A stretch of DNA of 64,000 nt from Gigantopelta aegis (GCF_016097555.1 NC_054701.1:36762992-36826991); one strand, 5' to 3'. Counted from the stretch's first letter, positions 48,306 to 60,104 are shown. Notes: a model not told the origin generated them from the letters alone. Numbers and translations are program-made.

Positions 48306-51300
48306 ATGACAGACAGACTGATAGATAGACATAGATAGACAGACAGACAGACAGACAGACTGACAGACAAACAGACAGATTGACAGACAAACAGACAGTT
48401 ATAAATATGCTCGAGTAACCGTGAATCGGCCTATGAAAGAGAAATGGTTTAAAATCGAAATCTGCCAACAAATATTGATAACGATGTCAGTTTTAGCTGT
48501 AAAAAGATTAGATGCATACCATGGTTTAATGTTGACCATCCTTATCCCTTAAACCGGGCTGTTGTTTTTCAAGAGTGACGTGTGACACGTGACTTCACCA
48601 AAACTCTTATGTAATGAATCTGAGAAGCAGACGAGACTTTCGCTAGATACGGACTTAACAATTGTGTATATTTGGTTGTGTTTATGTCTGTATACATATA
48701 TGTCTGTTTATATTATGCATATGGATGACGTTTGTATCGATACAAAAAAAATACAGCTAAATCACCTCAGTGCTTTCGTTGCCAACTTCCGGTGTAAACG
48801 CCATGTTGCATGATAGTCACCCAAAGCGATACTCTTACCTCCGTCTGATAACAGTTTGGCTGCAAGGTAATAACAGCCACGTATAGGGTATAATATTGTT
48901 GTTTATAAGATGTTTACCACCAAATCAAATCCCATAGATGGCAATATTAACATGTGGGAAAAGACGCCACATGCAATGTTTCAATCAACATACACGCCAT
49001 ATATAACTACCAGAACCCCTCACACCTAAAGTAAATCAGAAAGATAGAGGAGTTAAACTACCCTAGTTCCACACAAAAATTGTGATCCTAATTTTAGGAG
49101 GACTCTGCAAATGTTTCAAGTACAATTATAGTACATGGTACATTGAGACTAGTTAAATCAAATTACAGGAATTTGGTAGCTATAGTCCTTTCCACTGGGA
49201 ACACCTTTTTTCATACTATGGAACTTACTCCAAGTTATTTATTTCTGAGCTGATTGTTTTTCTAAATTGCACACAAAAATAGTTAGGTTTTTTTGTTGTT
49301 GTTATTTCCAAAACATGTTTACCTTTCTTCTTACGTTAAACCTAACTGAAAATATTTGCAAAAATAATTTTTGTAGAAGGATAGAACGGGACTATAGGTT
49401 AAACAACTTTTAATTCACTCTGCATATAACGCGAAATTTGATTAGCTAATCAAATCCATTTGCAGGAGTACACCCAGTAACAACGCTTGCAAATGGTCAA
49501 ATATCACATAGTTATCACTTACTTTTATGACAAGTCATGTCACTGCTACGTTTTTTTTAAATCTCCAAACAATATTCAACTACATAAATCCTGACCTGAC
49601 AGTTATAAGGTTCTATCTGAAAATTTCCCAAAATTGAGTTATCTCGCTTATATGGTAAAAAGTCCATTTATACAATCACAGAACATGACAATCATTAAGA
49701 TAATTTTATAGTTTATTAAGCGTTAATAAGTTCGTAATAACACAGATATAAGCTACCCAAAACTTTAGGTTGTGATTTTTAACAAATGAGAGTTTGTGCA
49801 CATACAACCTTGTAACTCTCGATCCATGAAATCAGACCTCACGGTAAAAAAAGAGAGGAATGTGATTAATGTCTCCTCTAACTTAGATTATGGAGAGCAA
49901 TTTAAGATATTTGCATAATGATACAATTTACATTTACATTTAAAAATTACGCTTGTTCAACCAGTTGACCTCAGATCACAGTTATCTTCCGGAAATTTGT
50001 CCGTGCAAGTAGTTTGCTGTTTGACTGATTATTTCATGGCAGACAGCTTTGACGTGGCACCTATTAGACTGAATTTGACAGGGGAGAGCATGTAGTTTGC
50101 AAACATGTGTAACTTGTTGACAGTGAAGACTTTTTTGTGGCAATTCCGGCCCATGTAAAAGTAGTGCTTTTTTGTGTAAAATGGGTGTACTCCGGCCAGA
50201 TTTTGTGGATGTGTTTGTTTAAACCAAAGAAGGGAGAAACAGCAACAGTACATAGCAAAATCCATGGGCCTGCTGATATTAATAAACAATTTATAGTCAC
50301 TAACGCTATATAGAAACATATAGAGTAATTAATTGTGGTCTGTGGCCAGTTTCAGAGGAGTGATCGGGAGCGAAAGTGATAGCTCCTCTTAAATGATAAG
50401 GTCTGATGAAATGTCTTTATAACAGCCAATGAGCAATATTTCAATCAGTGTTTTTATTGTACCCTGCGTGCTTTGAACATAATGTGATCTCATGATGTGT
50501 GTTATTAATAAATACATACAACAATTATTAATGAAGTAGCCCTTGTCCAACATTTTAAATGCTTTCTATTCCCTTGACGTTCGGAGTTCAGAGTTTGAAA
50601 ATGTACTATAACACACTATAACATACAAAAGCATATTCCCTTTACTTGAATACGTCTGAGGGCGACCAGCAAAGTCTGCTTGTTTCTTGACCAGAGCCTC
50701 CAACACAACCTCGGTACTGTTCAGAGCCACACAGCGTATTGGTCCTGGAATAAGGTTAAAGGTTGTTTTGTTTAACAACACTACTAGAGCACACATTGAT
50801 TTATTAATTATCGGCTACTGGATGTCAAATATTTGATAATTTTGACAAACAGTCTTAGAGAGAAAACCGCTACATGTTTAGGGTTATTTTGTATGTATCA
50901 TCCCATAGACAGGATAGTACATACTACAGCATTAATATACCAGTCGTGGTGCACTGGCTGGAACGATAAATAGCCCAAAGGGTCCACCGTCAGTGATCGA
51001 CCCCAGACCGACCGCGCATCAGGAGAGCGCTTTACCAGAAAGAAACATGTGCATTACATTTGAATAACGTCGGTGATAGTGCGTGGATCTGATGAGCCAT
51101 GTTGTCGGATCCAGGTCTCTGATTAGAGTCTAGGACTTGTGGTTTTGTTTTGTTTCAGCCAGTGCTCTACGGCTGCTATATCAGAGACCGTGTGGAGTAC
51201 TCTCCTGTCTAGCGGAAATCATTTAATGAAGTTAAAGTTCGTTTTGTTTAACGACTCTCCTAGGGCACATTGATTTATTATTCATCATCTTTTGGATGTC

Positions 51301-54119
51301 AAACATTTGGTAATTCTGAAACGTAGTCTTCAGATTAAACCAGATACATTTTTCCTTTAGTAGCAAAGGGATCTTTTATATACACTTTGCCACAGACAGG
51401 ACAGCGCATACCATGACCTTTGATATGTGATCCGTGGGACACCGGTTGGGTCAAACAACAATAACAACAAACCCCAATGGGTTCACCGATCAGCCCTGTA
51501 CAGGGATGTATCCAGGGATGTCTCGACTGTGGTGGACATGAGTAAATTATAAACACATCTACGTTCAAAGGACTTTACAATTTGCTTTGATCTGGGGTTG
51601 TGGTTGACCTACCCAAACCCTCGTGTCTAAATATAATGATAGCATGCAGTACTGAACATGTTCTAACCTAGGTATACGGTCATTACTGGTCCGTACGTCT
51701 TACTCCATTCAGCGAGTTTCTGGTACAACGGCGTGCCTCGGAAAGCTGTGAAAATAAACTTTGAAATATGAATATGTTGTTTGGTTTTTGACATTCCTTT
51801 CTCACAGTGCATTTAACTATAATATAGTTTATATTTATATTATAAAGTGGAATAATATCTAATTAATGCATTATAGTCACAAATATAAACTGACACATAT
51901 ACATATTTATCGCGTAAACTTAATTTATTTCAAATGAAATTTATTTTGTCACGACTGCGTAAATTGAAAATCACCAGGATCATCTCTTAAAGAAACCCTT
52001 CTATAAGAAGTAATCGTGTTTCAATGATCGATTATAATATTGATCGGTTTGCCTCAAGCGATATGATCATCGATTATCAACTCCATAATACGGTTATATA
52101 GCGTCAAACATATGGTTAAGGACCACACAGATATTGAGAGAGGAAACCCGCTTCATGGGCTACTCTTTTCAATTAGCAGCAAGGGTTCTTTTATATGCAC
52201 CATCCCACAGACAGGGTAGTACATACCACGGCCTTTGATATACCAGTCGTGGTGCACTGGCTGGAACGAGAAATAGCCCAATGGGCCCATCGATGGGAAT
52301 TGATACCAGACCGACCACACATCGAGCGAGCGCTTTACCACTGGGCTACGTCTCGCCCTCCATCACCTTTAATTAATTTGAAAAATATTTCTGCAAATAT
52401 TTACAGCTCATTGTTTGAAATAATAATTATATGCACACCCTTGTGCTCACAGAGACGTCCCTTTGCGGAAGTTGTAGAAAGGTGTGTGGGGTTTTGGGGG
52501 GTATTTTTTCCACCTATACTGTCTCGCTATAGAAGTGGCAGTTCTCCTACAGACGGAGATGGAACCATATTTTGATATTGTGGTCAAGACCTGCTTTTGT
52601 CTGTAAAAAGAAACACCTGACAGTGGTTGATGAGTCTATCATAACTTCCATTGGAATCAGCCTTCTGCAGAGATACGATACTAAGTATACTGAAGATTCG
52701 TAATTGTCTTGTATATTACGGCTACTCTTTTAAAATATTGTTTTGATGTATTACTGGGCCCCGTTTTACGAGGCGATTTTAGCGTTAAGATCATCTTAAG
52801 TGCTTAGGTAGTAAAGCATTAAAAATGCTCTGTAAAACAGGACACAGGTGAGTAGATCAAAAATATATTATCGTCAATTTTTTTCGGAAAAGAGAAAGCG
52901 AATCTTCTTTAACGTCCAGGAGAAAAATGGAACATACTACTACTATTATTACTACTACTATCGTCCGTTTCCCTGGTTCCGTGAGGTTCCCGTTTCGGTG
53001 AGTGCGTCGTTTGTGCGCAACAGTACGTACATTTTTAATATTTTTGACGAATTTGACTTTTGCATGAGGAAAGTAAACAAATGTCTGTTATATTCACAGA
53101 AATGTTCATAAAAATAAAGTTAAAACGAGCAAAGAAAGCAAGATTGAACTAATCCACTCATAAACAATGCACCTTTTATCTATGATTTTGAAAGACTGTA
53201 ATTTGAAAGAAAACTTAATTTTAAAAACTATTTCTGTCTGTTCTCAGCTGTACTGGTATCTGGTTATTGAAGTCGCATGGTTGTCACGACGTCTGCTGGT
53301 AAAATTCTTTGCAGATACTTGCCAAAAACATATGGTCTTTATATGTTTTAACATAAGTATCTTTCTGGATATCTGTTTATATATTTATTAATACTCAGAA
53401 TGCAGCTTATATGTTTTTAACCAAACAGTTTTACCATTTTAATCATTCACTTGCTCAACTTATAACATGATTACAATACATCAGAATTGTTATAGCACAT
53501 TGCCGAGCAGAGATATTATAGAAATGATTCTCACATAGCACACTGCCGAGCAGGGGTATTACAGAAATGATTCTCACATAGCACATTGCCGAGCTGAGAT
53601 ATTACAGAAATTACTCTCACATAGCACATTGCCGAGCAGAGATATTACAGAAACGATTCTCACATAACACATTGCCGAGCAGAGATATTACAGAAACGAT
53701 TCTCACATAGCACATTGCCGAGCAGAGATATTACAGAAATGATTCTCACATAGCACATTGCCGAGCAGAGTTATTACAGAAATGATTCTCACATAGCACA
53801 TTGCCGAGCAGAGTTATTACAGAAATGATTCTCACAGCACATTGCCGAGCAGAAATATTACAGAAATGATTCTCACATAGCACATTGCCGAGCAGAGTTA
53901 TTACAGAAATGATTCTCACATAGCACATTGCCGAGCAGAGTTATTACAGAAATGATTCTCACATAGCACATTGCCGAGCAGGGGTAAAGCCGTCGGACCG
54001 GGAGGCAGACGATAGCGTTTATGGAGCAGGTAGTACGCTGTGATCCCGAACACTGACGCAACCAGAATCGTCTGTGAGGCCACTGACAAGGTGGACACGT
54101 ATCTCAGGACAGTTTCCAT
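43341..54119 (-). CDS. Cytochrome P450, clan 2 (CYP1/2/17/21-like), 10 exons
   Basis: Exons in transcript order: 54119-53963, 51745-51668, 50744-50646, 48859-48766, 47992-47837, 46868-46660, 46334-46206, 45790-45686, 45111-44977, 43687-43341. All borders are GT/AG and in phase; 1509 nt = 502 aa. It has a hydrophobic N-terminal ER anchor (residues ~10-32), basic HKRYR, the hinge PPGPTALPLLGN, C-helix W131-RLH-R135, I-helix A308-GIDTT, K-helix E365-VM-R368, FKPERF at 418-423 and the haem loop FSAGRRVCLGE with the axial Cys447. All key residues are present, so it should be an active microsomal monooxygenase; the substrate is unknown. The sequence style resembles CYP2/CYP17 enzymes. The start at 54119 was preferred to the in-frame ATG at 54137, because a TTTCAG acceptor lies just before it, suggesting an upstream non-coding exon. 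Exon 1 ends inside a 43-bp minisatellite. Confidence 0.95.
43925..44768. mobile_element. Inverted-repeat DNA element with GGGGTT-type subterminal repeats
   Basis: The left arm (43933-44048) is built of 15-16 bp units such as CGGACATAACCCCACT and GGAAAAAACCCCACT. The right arm (44648-44758) is the reverse complement of the same units. About 600 bp lie between them, including a 96-aa open frame. CAACTACC occurs at both edges (near 43924 and 44762) and may be an 8-bp target duplication. CTA/CTG trinucleotide tracts flank both sides (43855-43920 and 44780-44945), as if the element had landed in one microsatellite. Superfamily not identified. Confidence 0.65.
44118..44408 (-). CDS. Unrecognised 96-aa open frame inside an inverted-repeat element
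   Basis: An open frame starting MDLGLPIVDWVC and ending GIGHCVRWK lies between the two inverted arms of the 43.93-44.76 kb element, within the last intron of the P450. It has an aromatic/basic composition and is not low complexity. I do not recognise the family. It could be a fragment of a transposase carried by the element, or chance. There is no splice evidence linking it to the P450. Confidence 0.3.
   Translation of the reverse strand: MDLGLPIVDWVCHKFCIRWTPYKVEEYYVSIHFLRTVNTTMEVIKNNKGGLNLQKRVRHHIKKLQTKLHNLCTDRRDDIKSISEVLKGIGHCVRWK
48225..48395. repeat. AT then GACA microsatellite in P450 intron 4
   Basis: About 37 AT units followed by ACAGACAG and TAGA units. Confidence 0.93.
48918..49165. 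repeat. Dispersed repeat shared with 27.76-28.05 kb
   Basis: ACCAAATCAAATCCCATAGA, ACCCCTCACAC and CTACCCTAGTTCCACACAA recur in the same order at 27757-28050. Class unknown; non-coding. Confidence 0.6.
49180..49397. mobile_element. Small element with CTATAGTCC ends
   Basis: It begins CTATAGTCCTTTCCACTGGG and ends ATAGAACGGGACTATAG. The interior (TTATTTATTTCTGAGCTGA...) is the reverse complement of the 21.4 kb copy. It lies in a P450 intron. Confidence 0.7.
50755..51038 (-). mobile_element. Near full-length SINE in P450 intron 2
   Basis: From TTGTTTAACAACACTACTAG to the head GCATCAGGAGAGCGCTTTAC. It begins 11 bp from the exon-3 acceptor side (exon edge 50744), so it sits where the branch point and pyrimidine tract would be expected. 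Confidence 0.8.
51235..51520 (-). mobile_element. SINE in P450 intron 2
   Basis: TTGTTTAACGACTCTCCTAG through TTTAGTAGCAAAGGGATCTT to CCCCAATGGGTTCACCGATC. The head is worn. Confidence 0.75.
52088..52360 (-). mobile_element. Near full-length SINE, subfamily B, in P450 intron 1
   Basis: ATGGTTAAGGACCACACAGA through TACTCTTTTCAATTAGCAGC to the head CGAGCGCTTTACCACTGGGC. Confidence 0.83.
53493..53981 (-). repeat. 43-bp minisatellite containing the P450 exon-1 splice donor
   Basis: Eleven units of 43 bp (one of 41 bp) run from 53493 and merge into exon 1 at 53964. On the minus strand each unit carries the last 19 coding bases of exon 1 (CTGCTCGGCAATGTGCTAT) followed by the donor GTGAGAATC. The array is therefore a tandem duplication of the exon-intron border, with about twelve copies of the 5' splice site in a row. 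Confidence 0.92.
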
Positions 54120-54920
54120 CGTCTGTCTGAAATACATTCAATACAATTCAAGTCACTTTATTTCTCGTATGCCTTATAGAAGATAAGAACAAAACAGACT
54201 ACAACACAAAATAGTAAACAAAATCGCGAGCTATAAGAAACCATCTGGAAATAGAGCATGACATAACTGTAAATATCATTTATGAAACTGGAACATAACT
54301 TTTAGTTGTCGTGGGGGATACAGCTAGTGTAATGAACGACATTTTGCTGTAGTAAGACAGTATAGATAAAGATACAGATGCTAGTAATATATAGACGTAG
54401 TCATAGGCGTACAAAATGGGGTGGAAGGTGTGGGGGAGGGGTGGGGAGGCTCAGGAGGTTAATTGCGAACCCACACCACTGTTGCTGGAGCAGATCTTAG
54501 CATTCGGGCAAAAACGATGAAGACGATCTGGCAAAATGGACGGACCTAAAAACGTTTCACTTTGTATCCCCATCATTCTACTCATATTATTAGTCGTAAT
54601 CATTCAAGGCTTATTAAAGGAGACTTCTTTTTTTTAATCATAAATTAAATAAAACAAATGTTCTTCAGCTATAGCTGTTCGTCACTTGTCACCCACATAT
54701 ATACACACGAGATGCTTCTTTTGTTTTCCCGTTCCAACCTGTTATATTATTAGTTGTAATCATCCTGGTTTGTTAAAGGAGACATTTTTTTAAAATCATA
54801 AATTAAATAAACGAATGTTATTCAGCTATAGCTGTTCGTCACTTGTCACCCACGAGATGCTTTTTTGTTTTCCCGTTCCAACCAGTGCCATGACTGATAC
54901 ATCTAAAGCTGTGATATATC

Positions 54921-55513
54921 CAATCTAATTAAAATTAGCTCCACTATTACATGTGGATCTAAAGACAGCCAGTTGGAGCTCATGTCCACCAATCAAAACC
55001 TTACTTGCAGAATCCTGCCAGTGATTTAAAAATAATTTGAAAACATTCCGAATTATCCTGAGGATATACGACATGTTTCGTGTGAATTACGAATGCCTTA
55101 AAACATGTTTTATTTTATAAAATAAATAATTTGTAATGTAAAACTGAAGACTGATTTAGTTTTTTTAAATTTTATAAATAAATAAATAATTTTTAATGTA
55201 AAATTGAAGACTGATAACCCACCCCGTACGTATTGGTATGGTTCGCTGTACTGCGGCCACTAAAATAGACTCGCCCGATATTTTAAGAATTTGTATGCTC
55301 CCAAATAACGTTATAAAAGGCGAAGTGTGATTGGTCAATATTTAAATTATTATTTACAGACGAAATGTTACCTGGACATTGGGGACTACGCAGTGTTGTT
55401 AGTTTTAAATCACTGGCAGGATTCTGCAAGTAAGGTTTTGATTGGTGGACATGAGCTCCAACTGGCTGTCTTTAGATCCACATGTAATAGTGGAGCTAAT
55501 TTTAATTAGATTG
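54921..55513. mobile_element. Mutator-like small element with ~110-bp terminal inverted repeats
   Basis: Both ends start CAATCTAATTAAAATTAGCT and stay complementary for about 110 bp with no mismatch that I can see (left 54921-55030, right about 55404-55513). TGATATATC flanks both sides (54912-54920 and 55514-55522), a 9-bp target duplication. Long ends with a 9-bp duplication fit Mutator-like (MULE) non-autonomous elements. There is no coding capacity. It lies about 800 bp upstream of the P450 start. Confidence 0.85.
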
Positions 55514-56010
55514 TGATATATCGTGTCCTGTCTGTGGGAAAGTCCATATAAAATATTTGATTTGCTATTCGGCAAGAACTCCTATGTGGCAGCTGCAGAA
55601 ATTTTCTTCTCTCACTCTCTAGTATAGTCTACACCTAGTGCCCACTTGTTAGTCACATTGATAGTTAATATACATATGTTTAATTCAAATTAAATGAATA
55701 ATTATTCATTCTACGCTCAAAATTAGTTGTAACCCATGTAAAAATGTGTGGTAATTCATTTGCTACCCTATAAAGCTGTTTGGTAGTAATGTTGTTAATA
55801 TGAATAAATGTACTTATCCAGATTTTGGCATTTTTGTTTAATTCGGGCAAAAGTCAGCCTTCCCCCTCTACAATAATGGGAGCCGGTACACCTATGCGAA
55901 CGCCCGTGGTTGGCTATTGCTGTTGTAGACTGCCACAAAGCTTGTCAACTGTAGCTCCACTGTGGAATTCTAAGCATGCTGGCCATAATAAATTATTAAC
56001 AAGTTTCTTT

Positions 56011-56560
56011 TGTTTAACGACACCACTCTAGAACACATTAATTTATTACTGATCGGCTATTGGAGGTCAAACATTTTATTTCGTAATCCAGCTACATTTG
56101 TTTAACGACACCACTCTAGAACACATTAATTTATTACTGATCGGCTATTGGTGGTCAAACATTTTATTTCGTAATCCAGCTACATTTGTTTAACGACACC
56201 ACTCTAGAACACATTAATTTATTACTGTTCGGCTATTGGTGGTCAAACATTTTATTTCGTAATCCAGCTACATTTGTTTAACGACACCACTCTAGAACAC
56301 ATTAATTTATTACTGATCGGCTATTGGTGGTCAAACATTTTATTTCGTAATCCAGCTACATTTGTTTAACGACACCACTCTAGAACACATTAATTTATTA
56401 CTGATCGGCTATTGGTGGTCAAACATTTTATTTCGTAATCCAGCTACTTTTGTTTTCATTAGCAGCAAGAGATCTGTTGTATACCTTTCCCCACAGACTT
56501 GGACAACACATACCACAGCTTTTAATATACCACTGGTACGGAACTGGTTGTGACAGGAAT
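56011..56560 (-). repeat. SINE tail amplified as five 88-bp tandem units
   Basis: Units start at 56011, 56099, 56187, 56275 and 56363, each exactly 88 bp and nearly identical. Each holds the SINE 3' end in reverse: TTTAACGACACCACTCTAGA, then the ATTAATTTATTACTGATCGG stretch and GTCAAACATTTTA. From 56451 the sequence continues into the next inner part of the SINE (AGCAGCAAGAGATC...), so the expansion happened inside one insertion. Confidence 0.92.
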
Positions 56561-56733
56561 TGTTTTTCTTCAGAGAATGGGTCCACTGAAGGAATTCGCT
56601 CCTCCGACCCAAACTATACAGGAGTTCGCTCGACACAGATAGATGTCGCACAGAAATTATTACAGCCAGTACTGAACTAAATAAATTAGTGTATTGTTTT
56701 GTTGGGGTTTTTCTTTTTCTTTGCTTAAGCGGG

Positions 56734-56961
<228 letters not shown>

Positions 56962-57088
56962 CAGAGAGGCATATACGCACACGCAACCACCAACATTTTG
57001 CTTCAACATTAAATGTACTGTACCAAGAACGCGCTGCAGTTAACTAGGACTGGCAAACCTCAGTTGACCGACAAAATGCCTTCTCAGC

Positions 57089-57452
57089 AAATAACCCACT
57101 TACCGACTTCAATGTCATGGCCATGCTTGGTGACATATTACAACCCACACATCGCGGTATATTGTGACTGGGTATAGATGTACATACTGGCCAAGCTATC
57201 GGAAGAAAAGAGGCAGGGAGACGTGACTGCCAGTCAATGGAAATTTTTGTGAGGGGTTGGGTCCCCCATTCCCTAGTACTCTCTTCCATTACTGTACACG
57301 ACCCCGACCCACCTCATCTACAAGAATATGTGTGAACTCCAGATTTATTAAATGATTGTTGTATATTATACACAACAATAAAAGTTCTACATTTGATCTA
57401 ATGTATTTACCTGTACCGTCTGATTCAGTAGCTTTCAGCAGACTTGCGCATG
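57089..57452 (-). repeat. Left arm of a large inverted duplication
   Basis: Read on the minus strand it matches 63627-64000 with small differences: CGCAAGTCTGCTGA, a donor-like ACAGGTAAATACATTAG, ATAAATCTGGAGTTCACACA, GATGAGGTGGGTCGGGGTCG, GCTTGGCCAGTATGTACATC and GAAGTCGGTAAGTGGGTTAT. Two GT donors and one AG acceptor line up in both arms, as in duplicated gene 5' exons. A minus frame from 57519 (MAELPASATAHLESS...) would join after splicing and stop after about 45 aa. No known family. Confidence 0.7.
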
Positions 57453-57600
57453 TAGGAATAAAAATTTCCAGTGTTGAACTTTCAAGATGTGCGGTTGCAG
57501 ACGCCGGCAATTCAGCCAATCACAAGTAGTCACATCATTCCACACAACACATATACATATAATAGGAAGTTTTACTCATTTACTCGGTTTATTCGTTCTC

Positions 57601-57815
57601 TGATTGGGGTTTCCCGTCCCAACCATTGCTCCACAACTGGACAAAGGTCGTGGTATGTTTTATCCTGTCAGTGGGATGATGCATATAAAATATCCCTTGC
57701 TACTAATGGGAAAATTTAGCGGGTTTCCCCTGAAACTGTGTCAGAATGACCATTATGTTTGACGTCCAAAAGTCAATGTGTTATAGTGGCGTCGTTAAAT
57801 AAAAACAAACTTTAC
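57601..57815 (+). mobile_element. SINE, 5'-truncated
   Basis: GGTCGTGGTATGTTTTATCC through CCCTTGCTACTAATGGGAAA to the tail GTGGCGTCGTTAAATAAAAA. Confidence 0.78.
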
Positions 57816-57856
57816 TTTCAATTATAACTACTGCATTAGCATTTATGTCAGCCATC

Positions 57857-58216
57857 TTAAAGAGACATTCCTGAGTTTGCTGCATTGTAAGATGTTTCCG
57901 ACTAATAAAATATTTCTACGATTAAACTTACATATTAAATATATTTTCTTGTTTAGAATATCAGTGGCTGTATATTCAATGTGTTTCTGGTCGTCTTAAT
58001 ATTTGTAAGAAGCCCAAACTGGATTTTGTCATCAAATAATTTCGTACGTGAAATGTTACCTAGTACAAATATTAGAACGATCAGAAACACGTTTAATATA
58101 CAACCACTAATATTTTATGCAGAAAAATATATTTGATATGTAATTACAATCGTTAAAAAGTCTCTGTTAGTCATTGACACTTAAAAATTGCAGCAAACTC
58201 AGGAATGTCCCTTTAA
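57857..58216. mobile_element. Family 1 TTAA element, both ends present
   Basis: The left end is TTAAAGAGACATTCCTGAG and the right end is CTCAGGAATGTCCCTTTAA. The fold-back interior is the same as at 7588. Confidence 0.82.
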
Positions 58217-58400
58217 TATCTGGTAAAATTAAATGGAGTCTTGAAAATAGGTCGACCCCTGCGAGCGTTGATTTACACTTGGGACAATGACGCTAAACGC
58301 GCGGTCATGTCTGCCGGCAGTCGCCAACTGACGCCGCCAACCGACGTAGCATATGCCAGCGTATTACGGCGGGTGACGGCGTCAAAAGAATAAACCCAGC

Positions 58401-58404
<4 letters not shown>

Positions 58405-58465
<61 letters not shown>
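58405..58465. repeat. GA microsatellite
   Basis: About thirty GA units. Confidence 0.93.
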
Positions 58466-58468
<3 letters not shown>

Positions 58469-58939
58469 ACACTGCTGACACCATTCCGGTCACCAAACGA
58501 TAGCCGCATTTCAAACACTGGCAAATTTAACGTCTGGTGTGACTGTAGATATAGTTTACTGGAAAATTCTAGTAGCTGATCAACCTACCGACTTTGTGAA
58601 TATGGTATTTTTGTAACCGGAAGTTCTAAACACACATGGCCACTGCAAACATCGAGTCCTGAATTTCCATTGTTTAAAAGCTATTCACCAACTTAACATT
58701 TAAAATATTGCTCACCAGTATGATTTAACAGTTTTTGTTTTGTTTCGGTTTTTAATTCATTTAATACAATGTTTGCAGTAAACGTGAGGGTGGGTTTTTT
58801 GGGGGGGGGGGTTTTTTGGGGGGGGGGTTGTGGGGGGGGGTTTTGGGGGGGGTTTACTTATTTTTATTTATTTATTTTATTTTCATTTATTTCTTCGGGG
58901 TTTTTTATATATATATTTCACATTGAAAGGTTTCTCAGC

Positions 58940-59790
58940 ATATAAACCAACATAAGCTTCTTCAATTGGGAACTGCTTAAAACATTTTGAGCACACTTCA
59001 CATTTGAAAGGTTTCTAACCATTATGAATTAACATGTGCCGTTTCAAGCTGGAACTATGTGTAAACCATTTTGTGCACACTTCACATTTGAAAGGTTCCT
59101 CGACAGTATGAATCATCATATGCTGTTTCAAGTTGGAGCTCTTTGTAAAACATTTTGTGCATGCTTCACATTTTAAAGTTTTCTCGCCATTATGAATCAA
59201 CATATGTTGTTTCAAGTGGCAACTGTCTAAAAAAAATGGTTACATAGTTTACATTTGAATGGATTCTCGCCAGTATGAACCAATATAATGTGTTGTTTCA
59301 AGTTGGAACTCTGTGTAAAACATTTTGTGCACACTTCACATTTGAAAGGTTTTTCGGCAGTATGAATCATCATATGCTGTTTCAAGTTGGAACTCTGTGT
59401 AAAACATTTTGTGCACACTTCACATTTGCAAGATTTCTAACCATTATGAATTAACATATGTCGTTTCAAGCTGGAATTATGTGTAAACCATTTTGTGCAC
59501 ACTTCACATTTGAAAGGTTCCTCAACACTATGAATCAACAAATTGTGTTTTAAGTAATAGCCCGAGGAAAAACCTTTGGAACACACTACACATCTGACAA
59601 TGTTTCCTCCCGTGTGGACGTGCATGTGTGTTTTAATCCTACTCTTGGATGAGAAATCCTTTAAACACATCCCACACCTGAAAGGTCTTTCACCAGTATG
59701 AACACGCATGTGTGTGTCTAGAAGAGACCTGTTCTTAAAACACTTTGTGCAGACTGCACATTTGAAACGTGATTCATCAGTGAACGACAT
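58940..59790 (-). pseudogene. Decayed C2H2 zinc-finger array (9-10 fingers)
   Basis: Read leftward from ATG at 59790 (MSFTDESRFKC...), four clean C2H2 fingers (CX2C-X12-HX3H with HTGE/K linkers) run to a TAG stop at about 59437 in the linker after LIHNG. The array then continues: fingers 5 and 6 (59418-~59260), a finger 7 broken by a one-base frameshift in a T run near 59230, fingers 8 and 9 (59215-59015), a second TAG in the same linker position, and a degenerate tenth finger. Finger 6 has one extra residue before its last His. Either the gene now ends after four fingers (117 aa) or the whole array is a pseudogene; I favour the latter. The family binds DNA in the nucleus; the target is unknown. 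Confidence 0.75.
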
Positions 59791-60048
59791 GTTGCTGTTC
59801 AGAGACAGATCTTCAATTCACGTTTTTCACGCACGTCTCCACTTTGGGCTTAGTAAACATCAGAATGTATTGTTTCCTCTGGACAGATTCTTTCAAATCA
59901 GAAAGTAATAAATGTCTGACGTGCCTCCAAAACTGTAGTAAGGATACAACTAGTTCTGAAATAGAAAACAAGCCTCAGATTTCATACTTTTATCAACTCG
60001 TGCTGATAAATTATGATATCACAAGACACTCGGGGGGTATCCTCTATA

Positions 60049-60052
60049 CACA

Positions 60053-60104
<52 letters not shown>

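Noticed and set aside
52195-52575. 126-aa plus frame
   Set aside because: Its first half is a reverse SINE; the rest has no recognisable motif.
52848-53111. 87-aa frame with a poly-Tyr run
   Set aside because: Due to a TAC/TAT trinucleotide tract in a P450 intron.
53746-53928. 60-aa frame ISVITLLGNVLCENHF...
   Set aside because: It is a read-through of the 43-bp minisatellite copied from P450 exon 1, not a separate gene.
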